Shown in pieces: positions 35,018 to 46,548 of a DNA stretch of 64,000 nt (its first letter is position 1; each line of letters starts with the position of its first letter). Location of the stretch: NCBI RefSeq assembly GCF_000001735.4, contig NC_003076.8:18975835-19039834 (forward strand). Reading direction: 5' to 3'. The position numbers were made by a program, and so were the translations under genes. This stretch comes from Arabidopsis thaliana (Eukaryota > Streptophyta > Magnoliopsida > Brassicales > Brassicaceae). The notes under the pieces were generated by a model. It was not told where the DNA came from and did no database searches. It saw nothing but the letters and a program-made list of their open reading frames with translations.

Positions 35018-36176
35018 ATGGGTAGCCAACGACGAAGATCGGTGATAGCTTTGATTTTCATCTGCTGCGCCATTTCTTCTACCTCATCTGATCAGGTTAG
35101 AGATCTCCAGTGCTTCAATTCGTGTTGGTTGGTAGCTCTCTGATACGATTTAGGGTTTTTTGATCTTTGAAACCTTGTGATTGCGATGTTCGTACAGGTT
35201 GGAACAAATTATAGAGATTCTCATGAATTTTTCGATTCCGATACAATCTGTATCTCTGATCAATACATTATGGAGTCTTATTTCACTACATACACTTCCT
35301 TAGACGACTCAGAGTTTCGAAACTTCTTGCTTCTTCAACAATGTTCTGACAAAGTTCCTACTCAAGATTCAAACATTGTTCCTGCAACTTCATTTATACA
35401 ACATAGAAACATTACTGGTGAAGGTTCACATCGTAATCTCATCACATCCATCAAGCTTCTTCTTCATCACTCAGAGTCTCAGTTTCGTGAGCTCGTGATC
35501 GTTGAACGGTTGCCTTTGGGTGTTTTTGCTGATCCTTTTGAGCTTCAGAGTCTTCAACAACGCAGAGGTTAAAGATTAACAAGAAATGTCACATGAAAGC
35601 TTTTTTGTCTTTCGAATTTGATGGAGTCTTGAATCTTTTTTGCAGCTTTCAGTGACGTATCTGTGTTTGGTGACACAAATCTTGAGCTGCCTTCGTTTAG
35701 ATCGAACAGATCCGTCGTTGAGATTCATGTTGAAATCAGCTCTAGAAATTATGAAAATGGTGAAATAAGCTTTAAGCTTCCTTTACATGCTCGGTATCAG
35801 GTAAATGATCACTTGAACTAAGTCTTATTTTGGTCGATGTCAATAAGATTGGATCTTTACTTCTCTGTTATCTCCACAGCCTCTGGACGACAGTGGATAC
35901 TCTAGAGTGGAGTTTGGCGAGCCAGACTTGTTCTTGTGCTCGAGCCATGTACAAAACCAGCGACGTGAACGGAGGAGATGTTTGGTTTTGTCGATTGGCA
36001 GATCGAAGACTGAAACCAGGTCTGTTTTCTGGGATATCCCTGCCGGAATCAGGGGTCATACAGAGTATGTTTCCGCCTTGACATTCGCCGCTGCGGTTTT
36101 TTCTGCATTTTCAATACTCGTGGCATCGGTTTTGAGCTCAAAGGGTGAATCTTGTAAAAACTTGAAGCAGTCATGA
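35018..36176 (+). CDS. PIG-X domain protein, GPI mannosyltransferase I subunit (299 aa)
   Basis: PIG-X/Pbn1 stabilises PIG-M, the enzyme that adds the first mannose to GPI precursors in the ER lumen. Four exons: 35018-35095, 35198-35567, 35646-35800, 35880-36176. Exon 1 encodes a signal peptide (IALIFICCAISS). The luminal part includes the family's conserved end region LPLHARYQP followed by a hydrophobic-acidic block ending PDLFLC, plus the VFWDIPAG patch. A single membrane segment lies near the C-terminus (ALTFAAAVFSAFSILVASVL), as in mammalian PIG-X. Function is by family; the domain is poorly conserved in sequence but order and topology fit. By order At5g46850. Confidence 0.88.
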
Positions 36177-36507
36177 CTCTGCTTTTGGTTTCAAACTTCT
36201 TTGTGACACTCATTGAGCAAATAGTTTTTGTTTCCTCTCAACAAAGATTTAGGAGAACATAGGAGAATCACAAACAAAACAGAGTTTCTGTCATCTCCAA
36301 CAAAATGTTTGCACAACAAAAAAGCCACACACGCACACACTATTACATTAACCAATAGAACCTCAAACCGAACTGAACCAACCCAAACAAACACAAAACC
36401 AACTTCTAAGTGTTCTCTTCAACATATAATATATACCAAGTAGTTCCAGTCATTGATGCCTTAAGATCAATGAACACACACAAACGAAATGTTCTTGCTG
36501 TTCGAAA

Positions 36508-37961
36508 TCAAGCTGCGAGTACTATAATCACGATCAGGAGAACAATGCCAAATATCACCAAGAGCAAGCATGTCTGCGTGTAAACAAGATCAACACATTA
36601 GCCTAAGGTTTCCAAAAAACATTCAGTCACTGTTTTTGTCTGAAAACTTTTTTGAGTGTTTTACCAGAGAGGAGTTTGATTTTTGTGTTTTCGCGGCTTG
36701 CACAAGCTGAGATTTTCCTTGTGAAGTTGCAGCACGGGAGTTGTCAATGTGAGTACCAATATCATCTGCAAGAAAGAAAAAAGTGAGTTCTCTAACTGCA
36801 GCTTCAAGGGCATGTTCTAATTAAGTTTAATAGATTGTCTTTACCTATCATGACTCCTTGATCGTTAACCAGAACCGCAAGATCTTTGAATATCTCGTTA
36901 ACCTCACCAATTTGCTGATGGATTTCTTGTATTCCTTGCTCTCTTTCTTCAATCACAGCCTCGTTGAATGCAATCTCGTTGTCTAACAATACAAGTTCTT
37001 GTCTACAACAATCAAGCAAAGGAGAAAATAAGTTGCATCAACAATCAAGCAAAGGAGAAAATAAGTTGCATCATATAAGAGATGTGTAAAAGAATATTTT
37101 TTCGATATCACCTACCTTTTCGACTCCTGAAGTTGTGCCCGCTGTTCCGGTACCTTATCCACCTCACCCGCCGTATAGCTATATACGGAGTCAGACAAGA
37201 AAAATAAGGAACATGATTATCAAAACCACACAAACAATTCACAAAGTGATGCTTTTTGCTTATGATAATCACACTTCTAATTCGAATTCGAGCTTAACAT
37301 ACATGAAACCACATATAATCAATCAGTCACGTTACCTAGAGGGAAGAGCAGATTGAGGCACGAAAGGAGTATAAGTGGTTTCTCTTTCAGCAGCAGTTTG
37401 TTGAGCTTTCTGAAACTCTTTTAAAACAGCTTGAAAGTCCCTTGCAAGCTTAGCATCTGCAATCTTCTTACTTGGCTACACAATTACACAACAATCAAAC
37501 ACACAACAAAGAGTCGCTTAAAAACCAAACAAGAAGAAAAAGATTCCACTTTACATTGACACCGCTTTGATGATCAGTTTCACTAGCTTCTTTAAGTTTA
37601 GCTGAAGTATCCTTCACAAGCTGTCCAATATGCAACCTTGTCTTGTGCCTATCACAACAAAATCCGAATAATAATTTCTAAATTCAGAATCCACAAAAAA
37701 AAAAAAGCAATCAAAATTGAAATCAAAAATTCAATTTTTTTTATCAAATGAAATTTAGATTTCAATTTCAACATACAGCTTCTCCCGGAGCTCCGGTGTA
37801 TCTTTGGGAGTACCAAGTGTGTTAACGAGTCGCTGAAACGTGGAGACTCCGGTATTGATCTGGAATATTCCAGAAGCAACGGCTTGTGTCGAATCTTGTC
37901 GACCACCATTGAATTTCCTCGTTGATCTTCCTCTTCCTGATTCTAAATCTTGAAAACTCAT
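36508..37961 (-). CDS. SYP22: Vacuolar/prevacuolar Qa-SNARE SYP22 (VAM3/SGR3), 268 aa
   Basis: Syntaxin mediating fusion at the prevacuolar compartment and vacuole, with VTI11, SYP5 and VAMP727 as partners; loss affects shoot gravitropism. Seven exons: 37777-37961, 37555-37648, 37336-37475, 37116-37178, 36845-37002, 36665-36765, 36508-36573, giving exactly the known 268 aa. The N-terminal half holds the Habc bundle ([20 protein letters not shown] and on). The SNARE helix runs about residues 175-235, with the zero-layer glutamine in NDQGVMIDD. A C-terminal anchor ([20 protein letters not shown]) ends the protein with almost no luminal tail. Start: [12 protein letters not shown]. By order At5g46860. 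Confidence 0.97.
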
Positions 37962-38540
37962 CTTCTTCGCGAAACCTCTTTTTTTCCTGGAAAAATTGGA
38001 TCTACAAAAAGATTGAGAAATTGGTTATCGGAGTTTTCTCTAATCTCTGAGAAAAAAAAAACGAAGGTCAAGGCGTGGATCGTGGAGACAGATAGACGAA
38101 GATTGAAAAGCGTTTTCGAAAAAATCCCAAACTGATTTTAATTGAGAAGAAAAAGCTGAGATAAAGTTGTTTCCTTTTTGATCCTTTTATTTCTATATAT
38201 TTAGTAACCTCTCCTCGTTTCTGTTTTTCTTGCCAAATTAAACAATTGGTTTGGTTTATTGAGATTTTGGTTTGGGTCAGTTTGTTTTTATTTTTGATTT
38301 GATTCAGTTTTAGTTAATAAACAATAATTTTTAGTTAGTTTATATATTAATATGATTATATTTTTTCTCAATATGTGTAAATAGTTAAAATGTAAAGTTT
38401 TAATAAAACATTTATTTGGTTTGGTTTAGTTCAGATACAATCAAATCAGTTTATATAAGATTCCACTACGGTTTAAACAGTTCAATTTGGTTCGGTGCCC
38501 TTAGTTTAACTATTTTAGGTGAAAGTTTAATAATGAAAAG
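37962..38540. other. Intergenic; SYP22 leader and promoter
   Basis: Contains the SYP22 5' UTR and AT-rich promoter. From about 38467 the sequence belongs to a segment duplicated at 45897-46545. No gene seen. Confidence 0.5.
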
Positions 38541-39214
38541 TAGGTCTGGGCACGAAGCGAATATTCGGAAAAATTGTGATATTTGTTATTCGATTCGTTT
38601 TAACCGAATACTTGATTTTATGATTTGCTTTGATTCGAAACTTTCCGGATATCCGGAATTTCGAATATCCGGATTTTTTTGTGATATTTGCGGATATCCG
38701 CTTTGATACGTATAAATATTTTAAAAAAATATATAAACTATATAACCATATCAGATATTCAAAGTTTTTATTTAACATGCTTTCAAAATAAGTTCTAAAT
38801 ACCAAATATAACCTTTGTTGTTATCACCGGTCAACAAAAATGTTATCAAACTAATTCCAAAAACTAAAACTCGATAGTTTTTGATGTCATTGATCAAAAC
38901 ATAACATAAAAAAAAATATCAAACAAACATCTTAACATAAAAACATAAGGTAGCAACAATACACAAACTATTTATGATATCTATATATAGATATAACTAT
39001 ATATTCTAATATATATCAAAAGATACGGATCGAAGCGGATATTTGATTTTTTAAAAAACAATATTTGCTATTTGATTCGGTTTTTACGAATACTACATTT
39101 TCCTATTTGCTTTGGTCCAAAATCTTACGGAAATTCGGATTTTTCGAATCAAATCAAATCGAATACCGAATCGAAGCGGATCGATCGAATATTTTGCCCA
39201 GCCCTAATGGAAAG
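38533..39214. mobile_element. Non-autonomous hAT-type DNA transposon
   Basis: The element is 38541-39206 (666 bp). Its ends TAGGTCTGGGCA and the complement of TAGGGCTGGGCA form 12-bp terminal inverted repeats with one mismatch. It is flanked by 8-bp repeats ATGAAAAG and ATGGAAAG (one mismatch), the length made by hAT transposases. The interior is AT-rich with many short palindromic words (GGATATCCG, AAGCGGATAT) near both ends, as expected of subterminal transposase sites. No transposase. A paralogous segment at about 46040-46065 lacks the insertion. Confidence 0.88.
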
Positions 39215-39309
39215 TGTTAATGTAATTACTTTATCAGCATTTTTTTCGCAAGATTTCCAATGATGAGGTTATTAAACTTTACTACATGTGAAAAGCAGAA
39301 ACGGTTTTG

Positions 39310-39318
39310 GACACGTGG
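39310..39318 (+). promoter_or_regulatory. G-box (ACACGTGG) upstream of the BPA1-like gene
   Basis: CACGTG at 39312-39317 about 335 bp before the ATG, in a block (GGACACGTGGACGACAGAT) conserved in the duplicated promoter at 46115-46133. A candidate site for bZIP/bHLH factors. Confidence 0.5.
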
Positions 39319-39651
39319 ACGACAGATAGTGGTTGATAATGTGATTATGTCACGTCTTTTGTTTTGTTTTAAACGTAAGTACTATATGATTAAAATTTAA
39401 TTAGAATCTTTCCCGACAAAGAAATAGCTAAGCACGACCTTTTTCTTCCTTGAAGTCGCCGGCGAGACAAAAAAAAAAAAACATAATCCCGACGGTTACA
39501 CGTACCGGAGAATTGTATTTAAATTGAATCCGCTTTGTATTTTCCTCACAGCCAAAGATTTTTCCTTACTAGGATTTTCATTTTCTCTTCTGTTTTCGTT
39601 TCAAATTCAGAAAATCTTCCGTTTCAATCCGGTTTATATCGGTTTTTAGCA

Positions 39652-41156
39652 ATGTCGGTGAGTACTCCTTCATATCCGATTAATCGTTCTCGTCTCGTAT
39701 TTGTAGAATTTCGATCACCAGCTGCGATTAGATATGTTGAAATTGGCGTTTAGAATCACTAATTTTGGGTTTTACCTTCTTATGGATTACTTGTTTGATA
39801 AATGTGATTAGTATTTATCTAATTAGTTAAAACTTTGTGAATTTATTTTTGGACACAGCTTCTTATATGTATAACTTTTAAGTTAATCAGAACTTAACCA
39901 ATTCGTTAACTTTAGGAGTAAGGGGTTTAACACTTTTGTGCTCTCTGTTTTCAAATTCATGTCAGTCTGAACATTGTTAATGACACAACTGGTAACTGTT
40001 AATAGACGTCTGAACGTTTTTCTTCATTGCAGATGGTAACTGTCAAAGTTAGCAACGTTTCTCTTGAAGCAACAGAAAGAGATCTCAAGGAGTTCTTCTC
40101 TTTTTCCGGCGATATTGCTTACCTCGAGACTCAAAGGTCAGTTTTTTCGACTTACATTTTCATCTGAATTATGTTCTTACCGATTCCTAAAACTTTCCGA
40201 GTTGGTTTCTACAGCGAGAATGATGGTTCTAAATTAGCATATGTCACATTCAAGGATTTACAAGGAGCTGAAACCGCAGTTCTCCTCACCGTACGTAAAT
40301 TCACTTTTTCTTAACCTTAATTCAATGAGTCATATTGCAATGCTTTGTTTTAATGTCTATTTTGTTTCAGGGATCGACGATTGTTGATTCATCGGTCACA
40401 GTTACAATGTCACCAGATTACCAACTACCTCCTGATGCTTTAGCTTCCATTGTAAGCTCCTTATAAACCATTTCTTTAACCTCAAAACTCTCTTTAAGAA
40501 TCACTGTGTGTAATCATAACATTTTGTCTCCTTAGGAATCATTGAAAGAGAGCAATAAATCATCATCTCCTACGCGAGAAGATGTATCGGTATTTAGAAA
40601 AGCTGAAGATGTTGTAAGTGGTATGATTTCAAAAGGGTTTGTTTTAGGTAAAGACGCTATAGCTAAAGCGAAGAGTCTTGATGAGAAGCATCAGTTGACA
40701 TCAACAGCTTCAGCTAGAGTTACATCTTTCGACAAAAGAATCGGATTCACGGAGAAAATCAACACCGGGACTACAGTTGTGAGCGAAAAAGTTAAAGAAG
40801 TTGATCAGAAGTTTCAAGTCACAGAGAAAACAAAATCAGCAATAGCTGCTGCTGAGCAGACAGTGAGCAATGCTGGTTCTGCTATAATGAAAAACCGGTA
40901 TGTTTTAACCGGTGCCACGTGGGTTACGGGTGCGTTTAACAGAGTGAGTAAAGCTGCTGAAGAAGTTGGACAAAAGGCGAAAGAGAAAGTTGGTTTGGCT
41001 GAGGAAGAAGAAGAAGAGAAGAAGAAAGTGGTTGATGAAGTTGCTATAGTTCATCTGACTGAATCACCAAAGGCTTTAGACCAATCAGAACAAGATTCAA
41101 AACTCCCTGAATCAAAATCACAGCCACACAAGGAGCTTAACGCAAGTGTTGTTTGA
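39652..41156 (+). CDS. BPL6: BPA1-like RRM protein (295 aa)
   Basis: One N-terminal RRM and a helical Lys/Glu/Ala-rich C-terminal half. Related to BPA1, the binding partner of the ceramide-phosphate transfer protein ACD11, a regulator of ROS-linked cell death. Exon 1 encodes only Met-Ser (39652-39657); then 40033-40136, 40215-40290, 40371-40451, 40536-41156. The RRM spans about residues 4-75 (VTVKVSNVSLEATERDLKEFF; AYVTFKD). The C-terminus has repeated amphipathic segments with KAKSLDEKHQ, VKEVDQKFQ and VGQKAKEKVGLAEEE, and ends KELNASVV. The tiny first exon is confirmed by frame and by its preservation in the duplicate at 46451. By order At5g46870; symbol BPL6 from memory. Confidence 0.9.
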
Positions 41157-42266
41157 GCTCAACCTTGAGATACGTATAAGGAACTTTCTCCAAACGTTTT
41201 TTGGAACAATGAAGCTGACTCTTTAGGACAGGGCTTATATGTTCCAAATACATTGTATTGAAAATCTTCTTTTGTTGTTGTTGTTATTTATGTCTTCTTT
41301 CTTCTTGTTGTTTCTCCCTTACACAAATTTGGAAGAATGTTTAAACTGAATCTCTATTTTTGAACATTTCCTCTTCTTTGGATAATATTTCAGTTTTGAT
41401 GACAAATATTTTGAAATGAAAACAACAGAAGATTTTATGAAAATTTAATTATTCTGCTTAAAATACTCAAAACCTACGAGATTTTGATTGGTACCTAGTA
41501 TAATTGTAGACCAACAATTCAACATGATGTGATCAATTATATATATATAATAAAAAAAAATCATGATTTATGTTTAGCTATTTTGTATGATATTGTAAGT
41601 TTTTATTTATTTAAAGATATTGTCAGTTTATTGACTTAACTTTAAAAGAAATTTATGAATTAAGTTATCCTTTGATTTTTTGCAGTTTGATCAAGTTTAC
41701 TGAGTCATTTCTCAACTTTATTAGATGTTCAGAAACCAGAATGCAAATCAACCTAAAATTAATATTCCAAATTCCAAAAGCTAGATAAAGATGACAAGAT
41801 GATGCGGATAAGTGAAAACGATTCGTGGAAAACTACAAAGAAATAAATTTCGTTAACTAATGGTATATTACTGATTCCAACGTTGACTGTAAATTAGATT
41901 CTGTATATTCGAATTACAAAGTTTATCCACAAGATGACAAAAGAAAAAGTTTCCACTATGATTATATTCGAATGTCTTTATGTCTAAACGCCATCTTATG
42001 AATAAATTACAGTCAGTTTGACACATACACACACCAAAAAAAAGAATAATAAATTATAGATGTGGTGGTTATAAAGATAAATTCAACAAAGTTGACCAAC
42101 AAAAGAAGAAAAGAACAAATATTCTTCAACCAAAAATAAATAACTTTCCATGAAATCATCTTGAATTTTGTATTATAAATTAGTGAACCATCTTTGATTC
42201 ACCTAGTAACTCAAAACAAACTTGTGGTGTAACGTTTCACAAAACAAGGAGAAAAAGAAAAGAAAA
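41157..42266. other. Intergenic between BPA1-like gene and first DEFL gene
   Basis: 3' UTR of the RRM gene (to about 41400), then AT-rich sequence that serves as promoter of the DEFL gene at 42267. This stretch and the RRM gene body are what the second copy of the block lacks. Confidence 0.5.
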
Positions 42267-42609
42267 ATGAAGACCTCAGCTTTCTTCATCGCTGTATTGC
42301 TCATTCTATCATGTAAGTAATCTCAAATCAATATTTTTTTATAACAAGTTTCAATTTAAACATGCATGTGCACGTATATATATTTGATAGATGTTACATA
42401 TATATGATATTTGAATAGGCTCATCATCAATGATAATGGGAGTTAGCTATCATGAGAACCGTTGCCATGACTGGGTAGATTGTGCTATATGGTGCAAACA
42501 ATGGGTTCCTCAACCAAAATGTATTAACCGTGTTTGCGATTGTAAGCCAAAATCTCTTCCGACCAACGACGAGATTCCCAAATCGGCTTCTTCCAGTTCG
42601 AAGAACTAA
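42267..42609 (+). CDS. Defensin-like protein, type A copy 1 (78 aa)
   Basis: Two exons, 42267-42312 and 42419-42609, with the intron inside a Cys codon right after the signal peptide (phase 1), the standard layout of plant DEFL genes. The signal peptide is MKTSAFFIAVLLILSC. The mature part has six cysteines, C-x5-C-x3-C-x8-C-x4-C-x1-C (from RCHDWVDCAIWC to VCDC), compatible with a cysteine-stabilised alpha-beta fold, followed by a Ser/Lys-rich tail. Secreted cysteine-rich peptides of this class often act in reproduction or defence; no role can be assigned here. By order At5g46871. Its closest relative is at 46549. Confidence 0.85.
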
Positions 42610-42786
42610 AATATGATTATGACTCTATGTATCCATGAGATATATTATCTAGTTCATCAATAAAGTTATAGTTCTTATGTGAGTATGCTAATGAATGATA
42701 GAAACAGCGATGACGTTGTGGTGAATTTGTTCTTATTTTCTTTTTGCTAAGTCGTTGGTAACTTGCGAGAAAATTAATTATACTGA

Positions 42787-43731
42787 CTAGATGAGTACCC
42801 GCATTACGTGCGGGTTTATGTATAACTATTTACAAATTGTTTTATATAATGTCTGTTCATATAAAATAAAGTTGAATGCATCGGTTTTGAAACATAAATA
42901 TGATTTGTAACTGTTTTTGAAAAGTCTAACTATATTAGTTCATCTGAAAAACGAATGTGTTTGAGTTGTTTTTTATTGTTTTTTTTTTCCAACCACACAT
43001 TAATTAAAAAGTAATATCTCCATGATCGGTTACCCAATTAGGAGGAATAGAGTATACAAAAGTAATTTCAGAAATTAAAATTTTATTGTTGTTTTAGATT
43101 CTCAATTTTTTTTTTAATTTTATATATCCTTGTTTTTTTGGTTATATGTTTAGATTGTGAGAGGGTGAAATTTTAGAAAATTTTCTTCTTACGCTAAAAA
43201 TATAACATGTCTTTATTAACCATGTCTCTGCATATTCAATCTAAACATATTTAACTTGATGTTCTTGGAAAGTTTAGTTAAGTTCTTGTCATAATCTTAT
43301 ATCTTACGTATTAGTTATAAGGATAACTCCTCAAAGATCTTTTAAATTACTTGTTTTCTTAGCATAAATCTCAAAAAGCTTAGATATATTTAATCTGCAT
43401 ATTCATTTAGTTTCTTTCATAATAATCGTCTAATTTTTAGGATTTCATAATAATCGTCTAATTTTTAGGCAAAGAATATGTGTAGCATGTTTGGATTTTA
43501 TGATCATTTTAGCCACTTAAGTGGATCTCAAAATGAAAGAGGATATATTAAATTAAAAAATATAGAAAGAGAGATGGTTCAAGTTCTGATTAATTATATC
43601 CTCCTATTTAAATTGTATGTTGAATTAATTACTATTTATATATTATTTATTTTATGAAATCTAGGTGGCAAGCTCTCATGTGCTGATGTGTCAAATTGTG
43701 GGAGAGAGTTAGCCTTCTTTCATATATATGA
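42787..43731 (-). mobile_element. Non-autonomous Helitron
   Basis: On the minus strand the element starts with TC (complement at 43730-43731), followed by ATATATATGAAAGAAGGC and TAACTCTCTCCCAC, which resembles ATREP-type Helitron 5' ends. It ends CTAG (complement at 42787-42790), preceded by a hairpin of CCCGCA/TGCGGG at 42798-42814. It sits between host A and T, with no target duplication, as Helitrons do. It is 945 bp and shows no Rep/helicase. The paralogous place in the second copy (about 47058-47075) lacks it. Confidence 0.85.
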
Positions 43732-45121
43732 TTACTGCACATAGTTGTTACCTAGTGATATTTTTTTTATTTTTTAAAAAACTTTAAATTTCCGTTACCC
43801 AGTGATATTTTAAAGATGGTTTGTATAAATGGTTGGTAATTATTAACGAAACTAGCGATGATTGATATATTCAATGGTTTTATGAAACATGTTTTCAATA
43901 TATGATATCGGTATTTCAGTGACGAATTGGGCTTTCACAAATCTGTTGCTAATCCAATATCACATTTTCGTCGATTTGTAATATGATCACGAATACATCG
44001 CTAAAAGTCATCACTAGGCCATCCCATAATTTGTACAAATCTTTGTAAATAGGTAAAGGGTGGAAATGGGAGAAATATCTCAACAACATAAAATCCTTAC
44101 AAATTCTTTATGAATCTATAACGAAAAATAAATTTACAAATGTCTTTCAACAATGATATATAAGGATATCGACAATCGATACACATGCACAAAGATTCAA
44201 AGAGTGGTGACGAAGAAATTTAAAGATCTATTTCAAGAACTCATGTATCGCATCACGAACCAACCATTGATTCATGACACAGTTAAATTTGTATGCCCAT
44301 GTACATGAATTTAAAGTTATCAAAACTATTTTGAGACATATATATATAGCATACGGTATTAACACAATAATTCATATTTGATTTTTTTATATAAAGAATT
44401 TTATTATAAATGTAGGATAGTAGTAGTACTCCAATTATTATTAACATATATGTGAGTCAGAGAATGTTTTCCACCAATATATATATGAGTTCTTTTCATC
44501 AATTTAGCTTTGGTCAGAGAATATGTTTCAACCAACGGATACTTTTGCATTTCATGAAACAAACAACAATACATTCTAGTGAACTACTACCCAAGAAACC
44601 AACGTAGATGTCAATATTTTATAAGATATTTGAACACTGCAAACACCTAACTATTTTCAATTCTTTGACTTCATAGAAAGATTCAGCCAATCTAGTACAT
44701 ATAAATCATCAAAGGTAATATGTTTCAAAAGAGAAAAATTTGATAATATAAAATATATTAACAATTATTTAATATGTACACAGTCCGTATAATTTCATGT
44801 AAACTCTCTATGATTATATCACAATCATAAAATAATAAAATATAATTAAGTGGGTGATTGGTTCAGTTGTATTTGTAAAATTGGGGATGCATAGATATAT
44901 TAAATATAGCAGTAGATTTTATTGTTATATATTTTTAGATGTAAAAATTTAATTTGGTCTTTCAGTTTTATTTTTTTGGTAGGAGTCTTTTAATTTTTGT
45001 TTAAAGTATGTAAGAAAAAACATTTACATATATCCCATCCTGTCAACCCTTAAGGTTAAATCTAAGTCTTGAATGCATGCATATATTTCAATGGGTTATT
45101 ACTTATATAATTCAAAATGTG
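43732..45121. other. Spacer in the first DEFL duplication unit
   Basis: AT-rich, non-coding, and largely alignable with 47070-48060 in the second unit (for example the GGTGACGAAGAAATTTAAAG word at 44207 and 47123). No gene seen. Confidence 0.55.
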
Positions 45122-45330
45122 ATTTTTTTATCGGCATCACATTAAAAATGCAGTCTATGATTATAAATAATAGAGGATATGAAATCAAAACATCTTAGTA
45201 ACAAAAACCTTTGTATGCCTAGTGATCTCATTAGTATTCTTAGAAAAGAAAGAGAATATATCCTACTATATAAGTCATTTGGATTTTTCATTAAAACCCA
45301 TGTAATCATACAAATTATCTTCATATACTC
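45122..45330 (+). promoter_or_regulatory. Core promoter region of DEFL type B copy 1
   Basis: This roughly 200-bp segment ends with a TATA box (CTATATAAG near 45267-45275) about 100 bp before the ATG. It is the single-copy equivalent of the five-fold tandem array upstream of the second type B gene. The leader then contains a GA microsatellite (45343-45370). Confidence 0.7.
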
Positions 45331-45370
45331 ACACACTAAATACAAAAGAGAGAGAGAGAGAGAAAGAGAG

Positions 45371-45695
45371 ATGAAATCAAACAAAGCAACCTTCTTCTTG
45401 GGCTTGTTGCTTGTATATGCTTTTTGTAAGTTCTTCGCTCGTATACAAATATATGATTTGTTCATTATACATATGTCAATATACTGAAATTGTTTTCCTT
45501 TTTAATTATTTTGTTTGGATACCTTTTTTTTAAGGTATAATGTTGATAGAGAGTAGGTGTTACACAAACGACGATTGCAAAGACGGGCAACCATGTCCAG
45601 TGCCTCTTGCTTGTCTATTTGGCAGCTGCATTTGTCCATGGAAAAGTCAATCAAAATTACCAATTTGTCAAATCATATGTGCGAATTTGGATTAA
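45371..45695 (+). CDS. Defensin-like protein, type B copy 1 (71 aa, shortened C-terminus)
   Basis: Two exons, 45371-45425 and 45535-45695, intron phase 1 after the signal peptide MKSNKATFFLGLLLVYAFC. The mature part has eight cysteines (CYTNDDCKDGQPC, ACLFGSCIC, ICQIIC). The frame closes after ANLD, about 16 codons earlier than the paralogue at 50061, so the last conserved cysteines (PCGC) are missing, although the matching DNA is still recognisable downstream. It may be a shortened functional form or an early stage of decay. By order At5g46873. Confidence 0.7.
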
Positions 45696-45896
45696 AAAAA
45701 CTGTAAATTCTTATGATCCTTGTGGTTGCAACTATAAGTAAAATAAAAATATAATAAAATAAAAATAATATAATTATTTAAAATATTATTCTCATTTCTT
45801 TTTTAAATCTCATGGATATTCTCAGTTAAAAATATTAAATTCTGATTATTTTTTTTTGTAACATCTACACTCAAATTAGTTTTTATTGAAATTAGA
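45696..45896. other. Junction region between the two duplication units
   Basis: AT-rich 3' flank of the type B gene; the next unit's homology to the RRM-gene upstream region begins near 45897. The tandem duplication breakpoint should lie within this stretch. Confidence 0.45.
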
Positions 45897-46545
45897 TAAC
45901 GGTTTAAATATTTCAATTTGGTTCAATACCCTTATATGTTTCCGGTTAGAGTTTTTTTGTCCTCACCTTTTTAACTAATTTTAATGTTACGGTCTTATGG
46001 GAAGGTCATAATTTAACTATTTATAAATGATGGGGTGAAAGTTTAATAATGAGAATGTTAATTTCTTTATCAGCATTTCTCACAAGAATGATGAGGTTAC
46101 TATGTAACGGTTTCGGACACGTGGACGACAGATAGTGGTGGAAAAAGTGATTATGTCACGTCTTTGATACCAAAAAAACGTAAAGTATAGAATTACTTTA
46201 ATCATAATCTTTCCCGACAAAGAAATAGCTCTAAGCACGACCTTTTTCTCCCTTGAAGTCGCCGTCTAGACCAAAACAAACAAACAAAAAAACAATCCCG
46301 ACGGTTACACGTACCGGAGAGTTGTATTTAAATTGAATCCGGTTTTTATTTTCCTCGCATCCAAAAACATTTACTTATCTGGATTTTTTTTTGTTATCTT
46401 CTGTTTTCGTTTCAAATTGTAAAGAGAAAAACTTCCGTTACATACATGCAATGTCGGTGAGTTTTCATTCATACCCAATTCTTCGTTCTCGTCTCGAATT
46501 TGTAGAATTTCGATCACCTGTTGCGAAAATATATGTTGAAATTAA
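45897..46545 (+). repeat. Duplicated 5' region of the BPA1-like gene (promoter, leader, exon 1, part of intron 1)
   Basis: Aligns with 38467-38540 plus 39207-39745. It retains the G-box block (CACGTG near 46119), the CCCGACGGTTACACGTACCG block, the leader, the Met-Ser exon ATGTCG with its GTGAG donor (46451-46461) and about 85 bp of intron 1. Homology stops at about 46543, six bases before the DEFL ATG. The hAT element present in the original is absent. Confidence 0.9.
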
Positions 46546-46548
46546 ACC

